A stretch of 44,627 nt of DNA from Flavobacteriales bacterium (GCA_029251005.1 JAQXEE010000006.1:1-44627), one strand, 5' to 3'; positions 17,112 to 25,672 are shown, numbered from the stretch's first letter. Numbers and translations are program-made. Notes: generated by a model not told the origin, from the sequence alone.

Positions 17112-18081
17112 AACTCATTTTTTTAAAGATGAAATATATAATTACAGGAACACCTAATACACTTAACACCGCATTTATAGGCAATAACACTCCGCCAAAA
17201 GCACCTCTTGATATCAAATCAGCTAGCAAGACAAGGATTGCTCCTAAAAATAAACTTAGTGGTAAAAGCCGATTAATATCTGATGTTTTTAAAATTAATT
17301 TTAAAACATTTGGAACTACAATTCCTACAAATGCAATTGGACCAACAACGCTTGTTATAGCACCAATCCAAACACCAAAAACAATTAACAATAATCTCTT
17401 ATTAAAACCAATTGATTTATTCGAAACGAGTTTTAACTCTTGTTCTCCCAAATTATAAACGTTTAACCAATTAGCTTGTTTTTTGAGAACGATAACTCCT
17501 AAAATTGAAATTAAAGCAAGTCCAATAATAGATTCTAATTGCCCTTTATTCAAACTACCCATTCCCCAAAAAATATAGTTTTTCATTCCTGTCGAATCAC
17601 TTAGTTGTAATAGTACTTCCAACACAGCATAACTTCCGTAACTCAACAATAAACCAACAATTAAAACAAAAGTTAAGTTAAAGGATTTTCCAGCTATTGA
17701 AATCAACAATAACAAAAAAGAAATAGCTCCTAAAATAGCAAACACACCTAAACCTAAAGTTGAGAATTGCACTGCGAATCCAGGTATTAAATAATATATA
17801 CCTACCCCTAAACTAGCTCCTGAATTAACACCTAAAGTAGTTGGGCCTGCTAATGGGTTTTTAAAAATGGTTTGAATTCCTAAACCTGATAGTGCGCTTG
17901 CTATACCTACTATAATGCCCAAAACTGTTCTGTTTATTCGAGTAACCAAAATATCATTTGCTATGGAATTTGAGTTTTCAATTGCATCAAGTATTGAAAT
18001 TTCAACAGAGCCTAACATTAGCTCAATAAAAACAAGAGCAATCAAGAGCAAAATTAATATGTAACTCAATTTATTTTTCAA
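17098..18081 (-). CDS. FecCD/BtuC-type ABC importer permease
   Basis: A 327-residue permease with about ten membrane helices. Family landmarks are RINRTVLGIIVGIASALSGL, the FKNPLAGPTTLGVNSGASLG segment that follows helix 2 in BtuC/FecD/FhuB, and VGPIAFVGIVVPNVLKLIL in the ATPase-contacting region. The family imports cobalamin, heme or ferric siderophores across the inner membrane. The start is TTG, overlapping the binding-protein stop by 11 bases, and the downstream ATPase overlaps its end, so all three importer genes are translationally coupled. Lying behind arsenosugar genes is unusual; see findings. Confidence 0.92.
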   Translation of the reverse strand: MKNKLSYILILLLIALVFIELMLGSVEISILDAIENSNSIANDILVTRINRTVLGIIVGIASALSGLGIQTIFKNPLAGPTTLGVNSGASLGVGIYYLIPGFAVQFSTLGLGVFAILGAISFLLLLISIAGKSFNLTFVLIVGLLLSYGSYAVLEVLLQLSDSTGMKNYIFWGMGSLNKGQLESIIGLALISILGVIVLKKQANWLNVYNLGEQELKLVSNKSIGFNKRLLLIVFGVWIGAITSVVGPIAFVGIVVPNVLKLILKTSDINRLLPLSLFLGAILVLLADLISRGAFGGVLLPINAVLSVLGVPVIIYFIFKKMSFVKG

Positions 18082-19039
18082 GATTTATGATTTTAAAAAA
18101 CTCTCCTTCTTCTTTTGTTTTTACTACTTTGTTTAAATCTTTAATTATTTCACCAGGCATTAAAATACTTTTCTGAAAAAAATCGCTTTGATGAGTATTA
18201 CAGTAAATTATTTGCAAATTACTCTTTGACAACCTTCTAGACTCTGTTAATCGATCACTCAGCCCTTCTTCCATTTTTTCCCAATCAAAAAACAATAAAT
18301 AATCTATGTTATTTATTGCTACAAGCGCTTCTTCTTGAGATAAAACTACACTAGTTTTTCTTCTGTCTACGCAGTTCATTTGTAACCCTGCATCTTTAAC
18401 CAAGTTTGCCAAATAAGTTTCGCAGCCCGGTTGATACCAAACACCTCCAAAATTATTTAATTGTCCAATCGAATAATTTAAAAATTTTGGTTTCACATAG
18501 GATTTTACTATTGAATCAAATATTGATTTAGACTTAGTCCTTTCTCTAAAAACAGCCCCAAATAATTTAATAACAGAAGCCTTACGAAGTGGGCTTGATT
18601 CATTAAAATCATCAACAAGAAACTTGTCAGCCCGTATCGATTCTAAAGCTTCTAATTGATAAGAATTACAAATTATCAAATCAGGATTTAGACTAATAAT
18701 TTGCTCAATATCAATTTCACTTCCTTCACCTACAGACATAATAGAATCAGAAATATTACCAATTCTACTTTTATTAAACAAGCCCACCACTTTATTTTCA
18801 GCACCTAACTTCTCGACGTAAGCGTAAAATGGTGTGGATAACAAAACAACTTTCCTAAAAGAAGATAACCGTAGTGATGATAAAGTTTCATGATTCAAAG
18901 TATAAGTAAAAACGGAATCTTTTTTAACTTCAAATAAATCAGATTCGAAATTCGAAACTGCATTTAAACTTTTCTTTTTGGGTGACTGAGAGCAACTCAA
19001 TAAAAAACTAAGAACAATTAAAAAGCCCCATTTAAACAT
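18071..19039 (-). CDS. Periplasmic substrate-binding lipoprotein of the FecCD-type importer
   Basis: A 322-residue BtuF/FecB-class binding protein. The signal peptide MFKWGFLIVLSFLLSC ends in lipobox LLSC, with Cys16 lipidated. The domain pattern is typical: RKVVLLSTPFYAYVEKLGAE, VGEGSEIDIEQIISLNPDLI (a family hallmark), the long backbone helix near 150-185 and VWYQPGCETYLANLVKDAG opening the second lobe. The ligand could be a cobalamin, heme or siderophore compound; the binding residues cannot be assigned by eye. The start lies 47 bp behind the ArsM gene, and the stop overlaps the permease start, so it links the arsenosugar genes to the importer. Confidence 0.9.
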   Translation of the reverse strand: MFKWGFLIVLSFLLSCSQSPKKKSLNAVSNFESDLFEVKKDSVFTYTLNHETLSSLRLSSFRKVVLLSTPFYAYVEKLGAENKVVGLFNKSRIGNISDSIMSVGEGSEIDIEQIISLNPDLIICNSYQLEALESIRADKFLVDDFNESSPLRKASVIKLFGAVFRERTKSKSIFDSIVKSYVKPKFLNYSIGQLNNFGGVWYQPGCETYLANLVKDAGLQMNCVDRRKTSVVLSQEEALVAINNIDYLLFFDWEKMEEGLSDRLTESRRLSKSNLQIIYCNTHQSDFFQKSILMPGEIIKDLNKVVKTKEEGEFFKIINLEK

Positions 19040-19086
19040 AGGGCTAAATTAGTTATTTTTAATTATTTATGCTTTATTTAAAGTCA

Positions 19087-20055
19087 TTAACAACACCCTC
19101 CCCCATCATAAAAAAATGTAGAATCTGATATATTAATATCGTCTCGATTCAACTCAACCAAAGCTTCTGCAGTTTTATCACAAATGGCTAATGGTTGATT
19201 TAATAATAAAGTGTGTCCTTTTGTATCATCAAAGAACTCTTCTGATCCGTAATAGATAGCTGATTTTCCGGTAAATACACAAGGACCATCTTCTGGCATT
19301 GGATCTTTAATTGCGCAAACCTCTACGCTTTCGATAAAAATTAATTCGTTTGTATTATAATGTTCTGGAGACAAAACTCGATAAGGTCTTTTAGCTCTGA
19401 TTTCTACAGTCCCAAACCCAACATCAGTAATCATTTTAATATATTCCTTAAGCGGTAAAGATCCGGAAAGACAAAGGGCTCTTAAAGTTTCATCAACTTT
19501 TAATTGCTCAGGCATTTTTTCAGCAACAGGGTCGCTCAGAACTAATCGCCCGTGTGGCTTTAAAACCCTATACATTTCTTTTAAGGCCTTTTTTAAGTCA
19601 GCATGAGAAAATATATTAAACAAACAGTTTTGAGCTGCAACGTCAATAGAATTATCTTCAACAGGAAGGCATAACGCATCTCCTTTTCTAACATTAATAA
19701 AACTTTTATCAAACCATGCGTTTTCCTTTTCAGCATCCTGCATATTCTCATTACATGCATTAATCATTTCATCAACTACATCCAATCCGATAACACCACC
19801 TTTTCTTCTACTGAAATAAGAAAACTGAAGCAATTCCATTCCACCGCCAACTCCGACGTATAGAATTGTTGGGTTATTTATTAAATCTCGAGGATGAACT
19901 GTGCTTCCACATCCATAATTCATCTGAAGCATCTTAGTTGGAATACTCAACTCTGGTAATTGCCAAACTGGTGTAGTTGTACAACACAATCCAACGTCAG
20001 GAGTTAACGCTGCCTCCTTGTAAACATTCTTGGTAGTTTCTAAATATGTTTTCAT
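19087..20055 (-). CDS. arsM: Arsenosugar biosynthesis arsenite methyltransferase ArsM
   Basis: A 322-residue SAM-dependent methyltransferase that transfers methyl groups to trivalent arsenic. The SAM fold shows ILYVGVGGGMELL (motif I), GVIGLDVVDEM, then KGDALCLPVEDNSIDVAAQN and YRVLKPHGRLVLSD. Likely arsenic-binding cysteines include C24-C25 (GLCCTTTP), the cysteine of NYGCGSTV, ALCLSG and the terminal GGGCC. This wording, especially MKTYLETTKNVYKEAALTPDVG and the FFYDGGGCC tail, is what I know from the ArsM branch that accompanies ArsS rather than from stand-alone detoxifying ArsM. It lies 2 bp behind the DUF2064 transferase gene and 47 bp before the importer genes. Confidence 0.93.
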   Translation of the reverse strand: MKTYLETTKNVYKEAALTPDVGLCCTTTPVWQLPELSIPTKMLQMNYGCGSTVHPRDLINNPTILYVGVGGGMELLQFSYFSRRKGGVIGLDVVDEMINACNENMQDAEKENAWFDKSFINVRKGDALCLPVEDNSIDVAAQNCLFNIFSHADLKKALKEMYRVLKPHGRLVLSDPVAEKMPEQLKVDETLRALCLSGSLPLKEYIKMITDVGFGTVEIRAKRPYRVLSPEHYNTNELIFIESVEVCAIKDPMPEDGPCVFTGKSAIYYGSEEFFDDTKGHTLLLNQPLAICDKTAEALVELNRDDINISDSTFFYDGGGCC

Positions 20056-20057
20056 CT

Positions 20058-20648
20058 CTAAAATCGATAATCTTTAGGCAAATCGTTAATATAATCTATA
20101 TCCGATAAAACCTCTAATAATTTATAACTTATACCATTTACAGTTAGCACCATTTGAGTTTTATTTAGCAAATTAGACTTACTCCATGGCATTTTATCAA
20201 ATATTTGGCAATGTATTTTTTTTTGACCCAATAGGTAATAGCCTCCATCTTTAGCGGGACCTATTACAACATCGCTCTCAGCTAAACTTTCAAATGCATT
20301 GTTAATATGAGCTTCAGTTATTTCAAAACAATCACTTCCTATTAAACAAACTTCCTGATATCCGTCTAGTATAACTTGATTTATTGCGTCAGACATTTTA
20401 GCTCCTAAATCCCCTTCTGCCTGAACTCTATTCTCAAAAATATTTTTATTCCATAAATTATGATTTATTAAAGTCGGAAAATGAAAAACAAATACTTTAT
20501 CAGCTAATGTTTTTAGTGAAACATTTTTTGTGTGGGCTAGCAAGTCTTTGTAAATAGCTAACGCTTTTTGGTCACCAATATCTTGTGCTAATCGGGTTTT
20601 AACTTTTCCTAAATCTGGATTTTTAATAAAAATTATTAGTGCTCTCAT
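20058..20648 (-). CDS. DUF2064 glycosyltransferase-like protein (arsenosugar cluster)
   Basis: A 196-residue protein of the DUF2064 group (rSAM-associated transferase 1 family), related to GT-A nucleotide-sugar transferases. It opens MRALIIFIKNPDLGKVKTRLAQDIG, the nucleotide-binding strand and KTRL loop. It carries EVCLIGSDCFEIT and VIGPAKDGGYYLLG, the family's metal and sugar binding segments. Such genes travel with ArsS/ArsM and are thought to add a sugar to the arsenical nucleoside; that role is known for the cluster by context, not proven here. The ArsS stop overlaps its ATG by one base (TAATG), and ArsM starts 2 bp after its stop. Confidence 0.88.
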   Translation of the reverse strand: MRALIIFIKNPDLGKVKTRLAQDIGDQKALAIYKDLLAHTKNVSLKTLADKVFVFHFPTLINHNLWNKNIFENRVQAEGDLGAKMSDAINQVILDGYQEVCLIGSDCFEITEAHINNAFESLAESDVVIGPAKDGGYYLLGQKKIHCQIFDKMPWSKSNLLNKTQMVLTVNGISYKLLEVLSDIDYINDLPKDYRF

Positions 20649-21694
20649 TAATTAAGTGAACCTTGGCAACTTGAACCGGCACCGGCAGTACAACCGAAAC
20701 AATGGTTTCCTAGAACAATTTTTCTATTGAGTAATATATCATTATCAAAGTCTGAAATGTTTCCAATGGAATTACTAATCTTTAACTGCAGCATTTGATT
20801 GAAATCACAATCATAAAGATTCCCTTCCCAATCAACGGATAGGGTATTGATACACATAATATTCTTTAAAGTTTCAGGGTTGAAGTTATCATGTAATTTT
20901 TTCATATAATCTTCATATTTACCAAGAACTAATAAATAATCCAAAAATCTAGAAACAGGCAAATTAGTTATGGTAAACAAACTGTTGAATTCAATATCAA
21001 ACTCTTTTTTCAACTCTCTTTTGTAATCTAATTCTAATGCGGATTGGTTTGGGGGTAAACCAGGTCCTCCTGGATTAAAAACTAAATTCAGTTCTAAACC
21101 TGAATCTTCTTTCCCGTACCCTAACCCATTAAGTACTTTTAAGGCCTGCAATGATTTATTAAAAGTTCCTTTTCCTCTTTGCTTATCTGTATTATCCTCA
21201 GTGTAACAAGGTAATGATGCAATCACAACTACTTTATTGTCTTTTAAAAACTGAGGGAATTTTTTATATTTTTTATTTGAAACTAAAATTGTTAAATTAC
21301 TTCTAACAATTGTCCTAATATTTCTTTTAGATAACTCTTCAACAAACCAAATAAAGTAAGGATTCATTTCTGGGGCACCACCAGTTAAATCAACCGTATT
21401 AACAGTTGATTTATCAATAGCTAAAAGGCAAGCGTGCAAAACAGACTTTGTCATTATCTCTTTTCGATCTGGGCCAGCATCAACGTGACAATGCTCACAG
21501 GTCATATTACACATATATCCTAAGTTTATCTGAAGAATCTCAAGTTTATCGGGTGTCAAATGTTTTAATTGACTCGTTGCTAATTTTTGAACAAAAGAGT
21601 CAACTCCAGGAATACTTCTAGCTAAAAAAGAAACTTGTCTCTTGGATTCTGAAAGTGGACTTTTTCTATTTTTTAAAGACTTTAATTTTGCCAT
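20648..21694 (-). CDS. arsS: Arsenosugar biosynthesis radical SAM protein ArsS
   Basis: A 348-residue radical SAM enzyme. The iron-sulfur cluster motif C62xxxC66xxC69 (YMCNMTCEHCHVD) binds a 4Fe-4S cluster. A GGAPEMN segment in DLTGGAPEMN is the usual SAM-methionine contact. The C-terminal Cys-rich domain contains CDFNQML and HCFGCTAGAGSSCQG, the family hallmark. ArsS joins the 5'-deoxyadenosyl group of SAM to dimethylated arsenic, the key step to arsenosugars. Some relatives have selenocysteine in the C-terminal motif; all these positions are cysteine here. The ATG start lies 9 bp after the DUF547 gene. Confidence 0.93.
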   Translation of the reverse strand: MAKLKSLKNRKSPLSESKRQVSFLARSIPGVDSFVQKLATSQLKHLTPDKLEILQINLGYMCNMTCEHCHVDAGPDRKEIMTKSVLHACLLAIDKSTVNTVDLTGGAPEMNPYFIWFVEELSKRNIRTIVRSNLTILVSNKKYKKFPQFLKDNKVVVIASLPCYTEDNTDKQRGKGTFNKSLQALKVLNGLGYGKEDSGLELNLVFNPGGPGLPPNQSALELDYKRELKKEFDIEFNSLFTITNLPVSRFLDYLLVLGKYEDYMKKLHDNFNPETLKNIMCINTLSVDWEGNLYDCDFNQMLQLKISNSIGNISDFDNDILLNRKIVLGNHCFGCTAGAGSSCQGSLN

Positions 21695-21703
21695 TTATTT
21701 CCT

Positions 21704-22447
21704 TTATTTGTTATTTAAGCTCCAGTTGTATTCTAAATAATCAATATTGGCATTTGAATTTATTGAAGTGTCTGAATATTTATTCAAATACTTAATCAGA
21801 TCACCCGAGCTTGTAAAATCACTTTTAAACCAATTAAATAATTTAGATATTTTTATTGAATTTGCTTCTATTAAATTTCGATTTGTATCATTAACAAACG
21901 TTTTAGCTTGATTGTTTAATTGATCTTTTAGCCTGATAGCTGAATAAGCTGCATTTAATAGTTTAGGACAAGAATAAGATGCGCAAACAATAGCGAAGTG
22001 AATTTCGGGAGTTCCCATTTTTCTTAATATATCATGTTCTATGGTGTTTAAGTCGTACTCCAATCCACCAATTTTAAAAAATTTAGTTTTCCATGGTGAA
22101 GAAATATCACGTATACTTTTTACAGGCCAATTGTTATTAATTAACTTAATAGTGAAGGCATTATAAGCGTTTATCCAAAATGCTATTTTTTCATCTTTAC
22201 TCCAATTTGAGTTTATGGGTTGGGAGTCAGAAATCAACTTTAGATAAGCTTCGAAATTTAAATTAGACTGAAATCCTTGATAATTAACTTTACCACTTGA
22301 AGAAACGTATTTAATTAAAAGCTTATCAAACAATAAATGGTCCACCTTCTCCGCATCATCTATCAATGAAACTTTTGGCATTAAAACAGAAGTTAGTCCA
22401 AACACAATAAGAGTGAATAACAATGGAAGACTTGTTAACTTTTTCAT
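21704..22447 (-). CDS. DUF547 secreted protein (arsenosugar cluster)
   Basis: A 247-residue DUF547 protein with a Sec signal peptide (MKKLTSLPLLFTLIVFGL). Conserved blocks are KIAFWINAYNAFTIKLI, the IEHDILRK region and IHFAIVCASYSCPKL with its paired cysteines. The function of the family is unknown. The start at 22447 is ATG and opens the signal peptide; a longer frame from a TTG at 22480 would add 11 residues in front of it and is less likely. It is first in a seven-gene minus-strand run with ArsS 9 bp downstream, so a periplasmic role tied to arsenosugar handling or export is a fair inference. Only near-match promoter boxes (such as TATATTTA at 22468-22475) are visible. Confidence 0.88.
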   Translation of the reverse strand: MKKLTSLPLLFTLIVFGLTSVLMPKVSLIDDAEKVDHLLFDKLLIKYVSSSGKVNYQGFQSNLNFEAYLKLISDSQPINSNWSKDEKIAFWINAYNAFTIKLINNNWPVKSIRDISSPWKTKFFKIGGLEYDLNTIEHDILRKMGTPEIHFAIVCASYSCPKLLNAAYSAIRLKDQLNNQAKTFVNDTNRNLIEANSIKISKLFNWFKSDFTSSGDLIKYLNKYSDTSINSNANIDYLEYNWSLNNK

Positions 22448-23004
22448 GGCACAGTAATTTAGCAAATTAAATATAATCAAACTGAATATCCTGTCACGAA
22501 TTAGACATTAACGATTTATGATAAACTCTAGTTTTTATTTCAAAACTAGTTTTATTATTGGTTTTGATGTAAACCATACTACTAATATTCAGTCAACAAA
22601 TCTTGAAAAAAAAATCTAAAGAAGAGAAGAATTATATTGAAATGCCTTTACCAATTTAACATTTGAAATTTAAAGAATTAAGCCACTAAAATATATGATG
22701 AAATAACTTTTGGTTAGAATGTCTTTATTTTGTTAAATCGTAACTCTGTCGATAATATCCGAAATATACAATTATTCCTGAAAGATAATTCCTCGTAAAA
22801 ATAATAATCTTAAACTTTTAAAACCTTTCAGGTTCTCAGTAAAGGTTATTTTTAATGCAATTAATATTTAAACTACTTTGAAGATATATTAATTCTAGAC
22901 TATTTGATTTTTGTTTTTGAAATCATGGTATTAAACTTTTTCATGAAATGTAGTCTTAAACTTAAGCCTGAAACAACAAAATCACAAAAAGGTATAGAAA
23001 CAAG
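22448..23004. other. Intergenic stretch between the DUF547 gene and tRNA-His
   Basis: This non-coding stretch should hold the promoter of the arsenosugar-importer operon. A hairpin of 8 bp (CTAGTTTT / AAAACTAG, 22528-22549) followed by TTTTATTATT looks like a plus-strand terminator, but no plus-strand gene precedes it; on the minus strand it lies about 80 bp ahead of the operon's first start codon. A second weak plus-strand hairpin (AACCTTT / AAAGGTT, about 22820-22850) is also followed by T residues. No coding frame is convincing. Confidence 0.4.
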
Positions 23005-23030
23005 AAAGCCCCAGTAAAAACTGAGGCTTT
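23005..23030 (-). terminator. Terminator of the tRNA-His transcript
   Basis: On the minus strand AAAGCCTCAGT pairs with ACTGGGGCTTT around a short T loop, with one U:G pair that would be a mismatch in plus-strand RNA. A moderately T-rich tail follows. It lies 6 bp beyond the tRNA-His 3' end. Confidence 0.7.
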
Positions 23031-23036
23031 ATCTTG

Positions 23037-23111
23037 GGCGAAGTACCGGATTCGAACCGGCGACCCTCGGTACCACAAACCGATGCTCTAACCAACTGAG
23101 CTAACCTCGCC
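23037..23111 (-). tRNA. tRNA-His (anticodon GTG)
   Basis: The minus-strand cloverleaf has an anticodon stem TCGGT/ACCGA and loop TTGTGGT with anticodon GTG. The 5' end has the extra G(-1) typical of tRNA-His, opposite discriminator C73, ahead of the 7-bp acceptor GCGAGGT/ACTTCGC. The genome continues CAA after the discriminator, so CCA is not encoded. It is a single tRNA gene with its own terminator. Confidence 0.94.
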
Positions 23112-23187
23112 ATAATCACTGCAAAGATAGTAAAAAAACTTAATTTCAAACAAATTTACTGCAATACTTATCCTTAACTTTAATGTT

Positions 23188-25284
23188 ATGAAGAAAAACC
23201 CAAAACATACGTTGAAAATTGATGGGATGACTTGTACTAATTGTTCTTTCTCTGTAGAACGCGCAATTAAAAAGTTAGGTGGTCAAGAAATCAACGTTAA
23301 TTTTAGCACTGGAGAAGCTTCTTTTACTGGAGATATTGATATTAAGAAAGTTAAGTCATCAATAAGTCTTAGCGGGTTCACGATTATAAAAGATGAGAAT
23401 GAAAAAAATATTTCAACTGTTAAATACGTATTCTTAGTATCCTGTATTTTCACAATTCCTTTAATGCTGCACATGGTTGTAGAAAAAGAATCTATATTAA
23501 ATAACCCTATTTTACAATTAGTCCTAACGCTTCCTGTCATCCTATCTGGTGGAATCTATTTTTTAAAAAGTGCATATTTTGGAATTAAAACAAGAGTTCT
23601 TAACATGAACGTTTTAGTTTCGATGGGATTCTTATCTGCTTTTTTTTACAGTCTATATGGTGCGTTTGTAATCAAAGTAAATATTCATGATTACCTGTTT
23701 TTTGAAACCACTGCAGCAATTATCACTTTAGTGCTTTTGGGAAATTTACTGGAAGAAAATGCCATAAAAAAAACAACCTCTGCCCTTTCTGATCTAGAAG
23801 AACTTCGTCCTAGAATAGCTAGGCGTGTTTCAAACGGGAAACAAATAGAAAGAGTTAATGTTGAAGAATTAAAAGTTGATGATTTTATCCGAATAAATAA
23901 TGGAGATAAGCTTCCTGTGGACGGAATCATAGCCTCTGGTAAACTAGAATTAGATGAGAAATTAATTACAGGAGAAAGTATTCCTGTTTTTAAAAATACA
24001 TTAACGGATGTCGTTAGTGGTACTACTGTAATTTCCGGGTCAGCTTTAGTTAGAGTTACAAAAGGATTTGGTGAATCTACAATAGATCAAATTATTGACC
24101 TTGTAAAAAATGCCCAAATACAAAAGCCGAAAATTCAAAAACTTGGTGATAAAATTAGCGCTATTTTTGTACCTACTGTTATTGGGGCATCATTCTTAGC
24201 TTTCTTTCTAAATATATTTGTGTTCGAATACAGTTTACAAACTGCAATAATGAATTCAATCGCAGTTCTTGTTATAAGTTGTCCGTGCGCAATGGGTCTT
24301 GCTGCTCCAACAGCAATAATGGTCGGTATTGGTAAATTAGCTAAAAATGGAGTCCTAATAAAAGGAGGTGCAACATTAGAGAAATTAGCAAGTGCAGATT
24401 TAATTGTTTTTGATAAAACAGGTACACTCACAACAGGAGAATTTATTCTTAATAAATTAAATTGCTACAAAGAGTCAGAAGAGAAAATCAAGCAAGTCAT
24501 ACTATCACTTGAACAACAGAGTAATCATCCTATTGCAGAGTCGCTTGTGAAGGCATTAAATAAAAAAGTTGGTCCTATTTATTTACAAGATGTAATTGAG
24601 ATTAGAGGAAAAGGAATTAAAGGTACTGATACTGAAGGAAATTTATATCAACTGGTATCTAATCAATATTCTAAAACGTTGACATCTCGAGAACTTACTT
24701 CAGATTTAGTTTTATTTAACGGCACATCTGTGGTTGCAGAACTATGGATTAAAGATCAAGCAAAAATTGATGCTGAAGAGACTATTAGTTGGCTTAAATC
24801 AAATGGATATAGAACAATGTTATTATCTGGTGATAGGAGAAAAAACTGTGATGAAATAGCCAGAGAATTATATTTAGACGATTTCTATTATGAAAAATCA
24901 CCTGAAGAAAAATTAAAAATAATTGAAAAACTAAATAAAAATCATAATGTAATTATGGTTGGTGATGGAATAAATGATGCTCCCTCTTTAGCACTAGCTC
25001 ATGTTGGAGTTTCATTTGGTTCGGCAACAGATATTGCGATTAATAGTTCTGAAGTTATTTTAGTCGATAAAGAATTAGACTCCTTGAAAACAGCTTTACT
25101 TGTTGGAAAACAAACGTATCGAACTATTCAACAAAACTTCTTTTGGGCTTTCTTTTACAATATTATAGCTATTCCAATCGCAGCTTTAGGATTTTTAAAA
25201 CCTATGATTGCAGCTTTGGCAATGGCACTTTCGGATGTTGTAGTAATTGGAAATTCACTACTACTAAAAATAAAAAGAAACTAA
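23188..25284 (+). CDS. copA: Copper-translocating P-type ATPase (CopA-like)
   Basis: A 698-residue P1B-type ATPase that pumps Cu(I) out of the cytoplasm. One N-terminal metal-binding domain has GMTC16TNC19. Membrane helices flank the actuator domain with ITGES, the helix-6 metal site C365-P-C367 (SCPCAMGLAAP) and the phosphorylation site D409 (DKTGTLTTG). The nucleotide domain has the P1B-specific HP dipeptide (SNHPIAES) and ends in GDGINDAPSLALAHVG. The last helix reads MALSDVVVIGNS, where CopA proteins usually have MxxSS, so one of the expected helix-8 contacts is an aspartate. That makes Cu(I) likely but not certain. A near-match TAACTTTA box lies just upstream. No chaperone or regulator gene is adjacent. 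Confidence 0.92.
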   Translation: MKKNPKHTLKIDGMTCTNCSFSVERAIKKLGGQEINVNFSTGEASFTGDIDIKKVKSSISLSGFTIIKDENEKNISTVKYVFLVSCIFTIPLMLHMVVEKESILNNPILQLVLTLPVILSGGIYFLKSAYFGIKTRVLNMNVLVSMGFLSAFFYSLYGAFVIKVNIHDYLFFETTAAIITLVLLGNLLEENAIKKTTSALSDLEELRPRIARRVSNGKQIERVNVEELKVDDFIRINNGDKLPVDGIIASGKLELDEKLITGESIPVFKNTLTDVVSGTTVISGSALVRVTKGFGESTIDQIIDLVKNAQIQKPKIQKLGDKISAIFVPTVIGASFLAFFLNIFVFEYSLQTAIMNSIAVLVISCPCAMGLAAPTAIMVGIGKLAKNGVLIKGGATLEKLASADLIVFDKTGTLTTGEFILNKLNCYKESEEKIKQVILSLEQQSNHPIAESLVKALNKKVGPIYLQDVIEIRGKGIKGTDTEGNLYQLVSNQYSKTLTSRELTSDLVLFNGTSVVAELWIKDQAKIDAEETISWLKSNGYRTMLLSGDRRKNCDEIARELYLDDFYYEKSPEEKLKIIEKLNKNHNVIMVGDGINDAPSLALAHVGVSFGSATDIAINSSEVILVDKELDSLKTALLVGKQTYRTIQQNFFWAFFYNIIAIPIAALGFLKPMIAALAMALSDVVVIGNSLLLKIKRN

Positions 25285-25300
25285 TACCTTTTGTTTAGTC

Positions 25301-25534
25301 TCATTTCTTACAACGCTTTGGAAAGTTAAAATTCTTATGAGCCATTTCCATCTCTAACTCTAAATACGCAAAACTTGTGCTGTAATATTCATACACATCA
25401 TCCAAAGCTATCTGCTTTAATATTAAATAAAAACACTGAGAGCGAATATATAAGTGGTAAACAATCAGTAATTCACGTTTAATTTCACTAACATTAATCC
25501 AAGTTAAATTTCGATAAAGGCATAGAAACCAAAA
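25301..25534 (-). pseudogene. Open frame without start codon, possible gene remnant
   Basis: On the minus strand 77 codons run open from just after a TAG (at 25535-25537) to TGA. The only methionines are near the C-terminal end. The last part, IALDDVYEYYSTSFAYLELE then EMAHKNFNFPKRCKK, has protein-like composition (acidic and aromatic, then a basic tail), unlike the low-complexity translations of nearby AT-rich DNA. I do not recognise it. It could be the 3' end of a decayed gene or chance. Confidence 0.25.
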
Positions 25535-25636
25535 CTATACCTTGATCCTAAAGCATAGATATTTATTAAATAAAAACATATTGATAATTGTAATCTAGAG
25601 ATCACTACATAATCATTCGTAATCACAAAATAACAG

Positions 25637-25672
25637 AAACAAAAAAAGCCTCTTTCGAAGCTTTTTTGTTTT
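25637..25672 (-). terminator. dapB terminator
   Basis: AAACAAAAAAAGC pairs with GCTTTTTTGTTT across an imperfect inner stem and loop. On the minus strand it begins about 13 bp beyond the dapB stop, and the A/T runs supply the T tract. Confidence 0.75.

Noticed and set aside
20648-21694. Selenocysteine in ArsS
   Set aside because: Some relatives carry selenocysteine in the C-terminal motif. Here the motif reads CFGCTAGAGSSC with ordinary cysteine codons and no in-frame TGA, so no recoding is needed.
22448-22480. TTG start adding 11 residues to the DUF547 protein
   Set aside because: The ATG at 22447 opens a normal signal peptide; the longer form would place a cysteine-containing stretch ahead of it.
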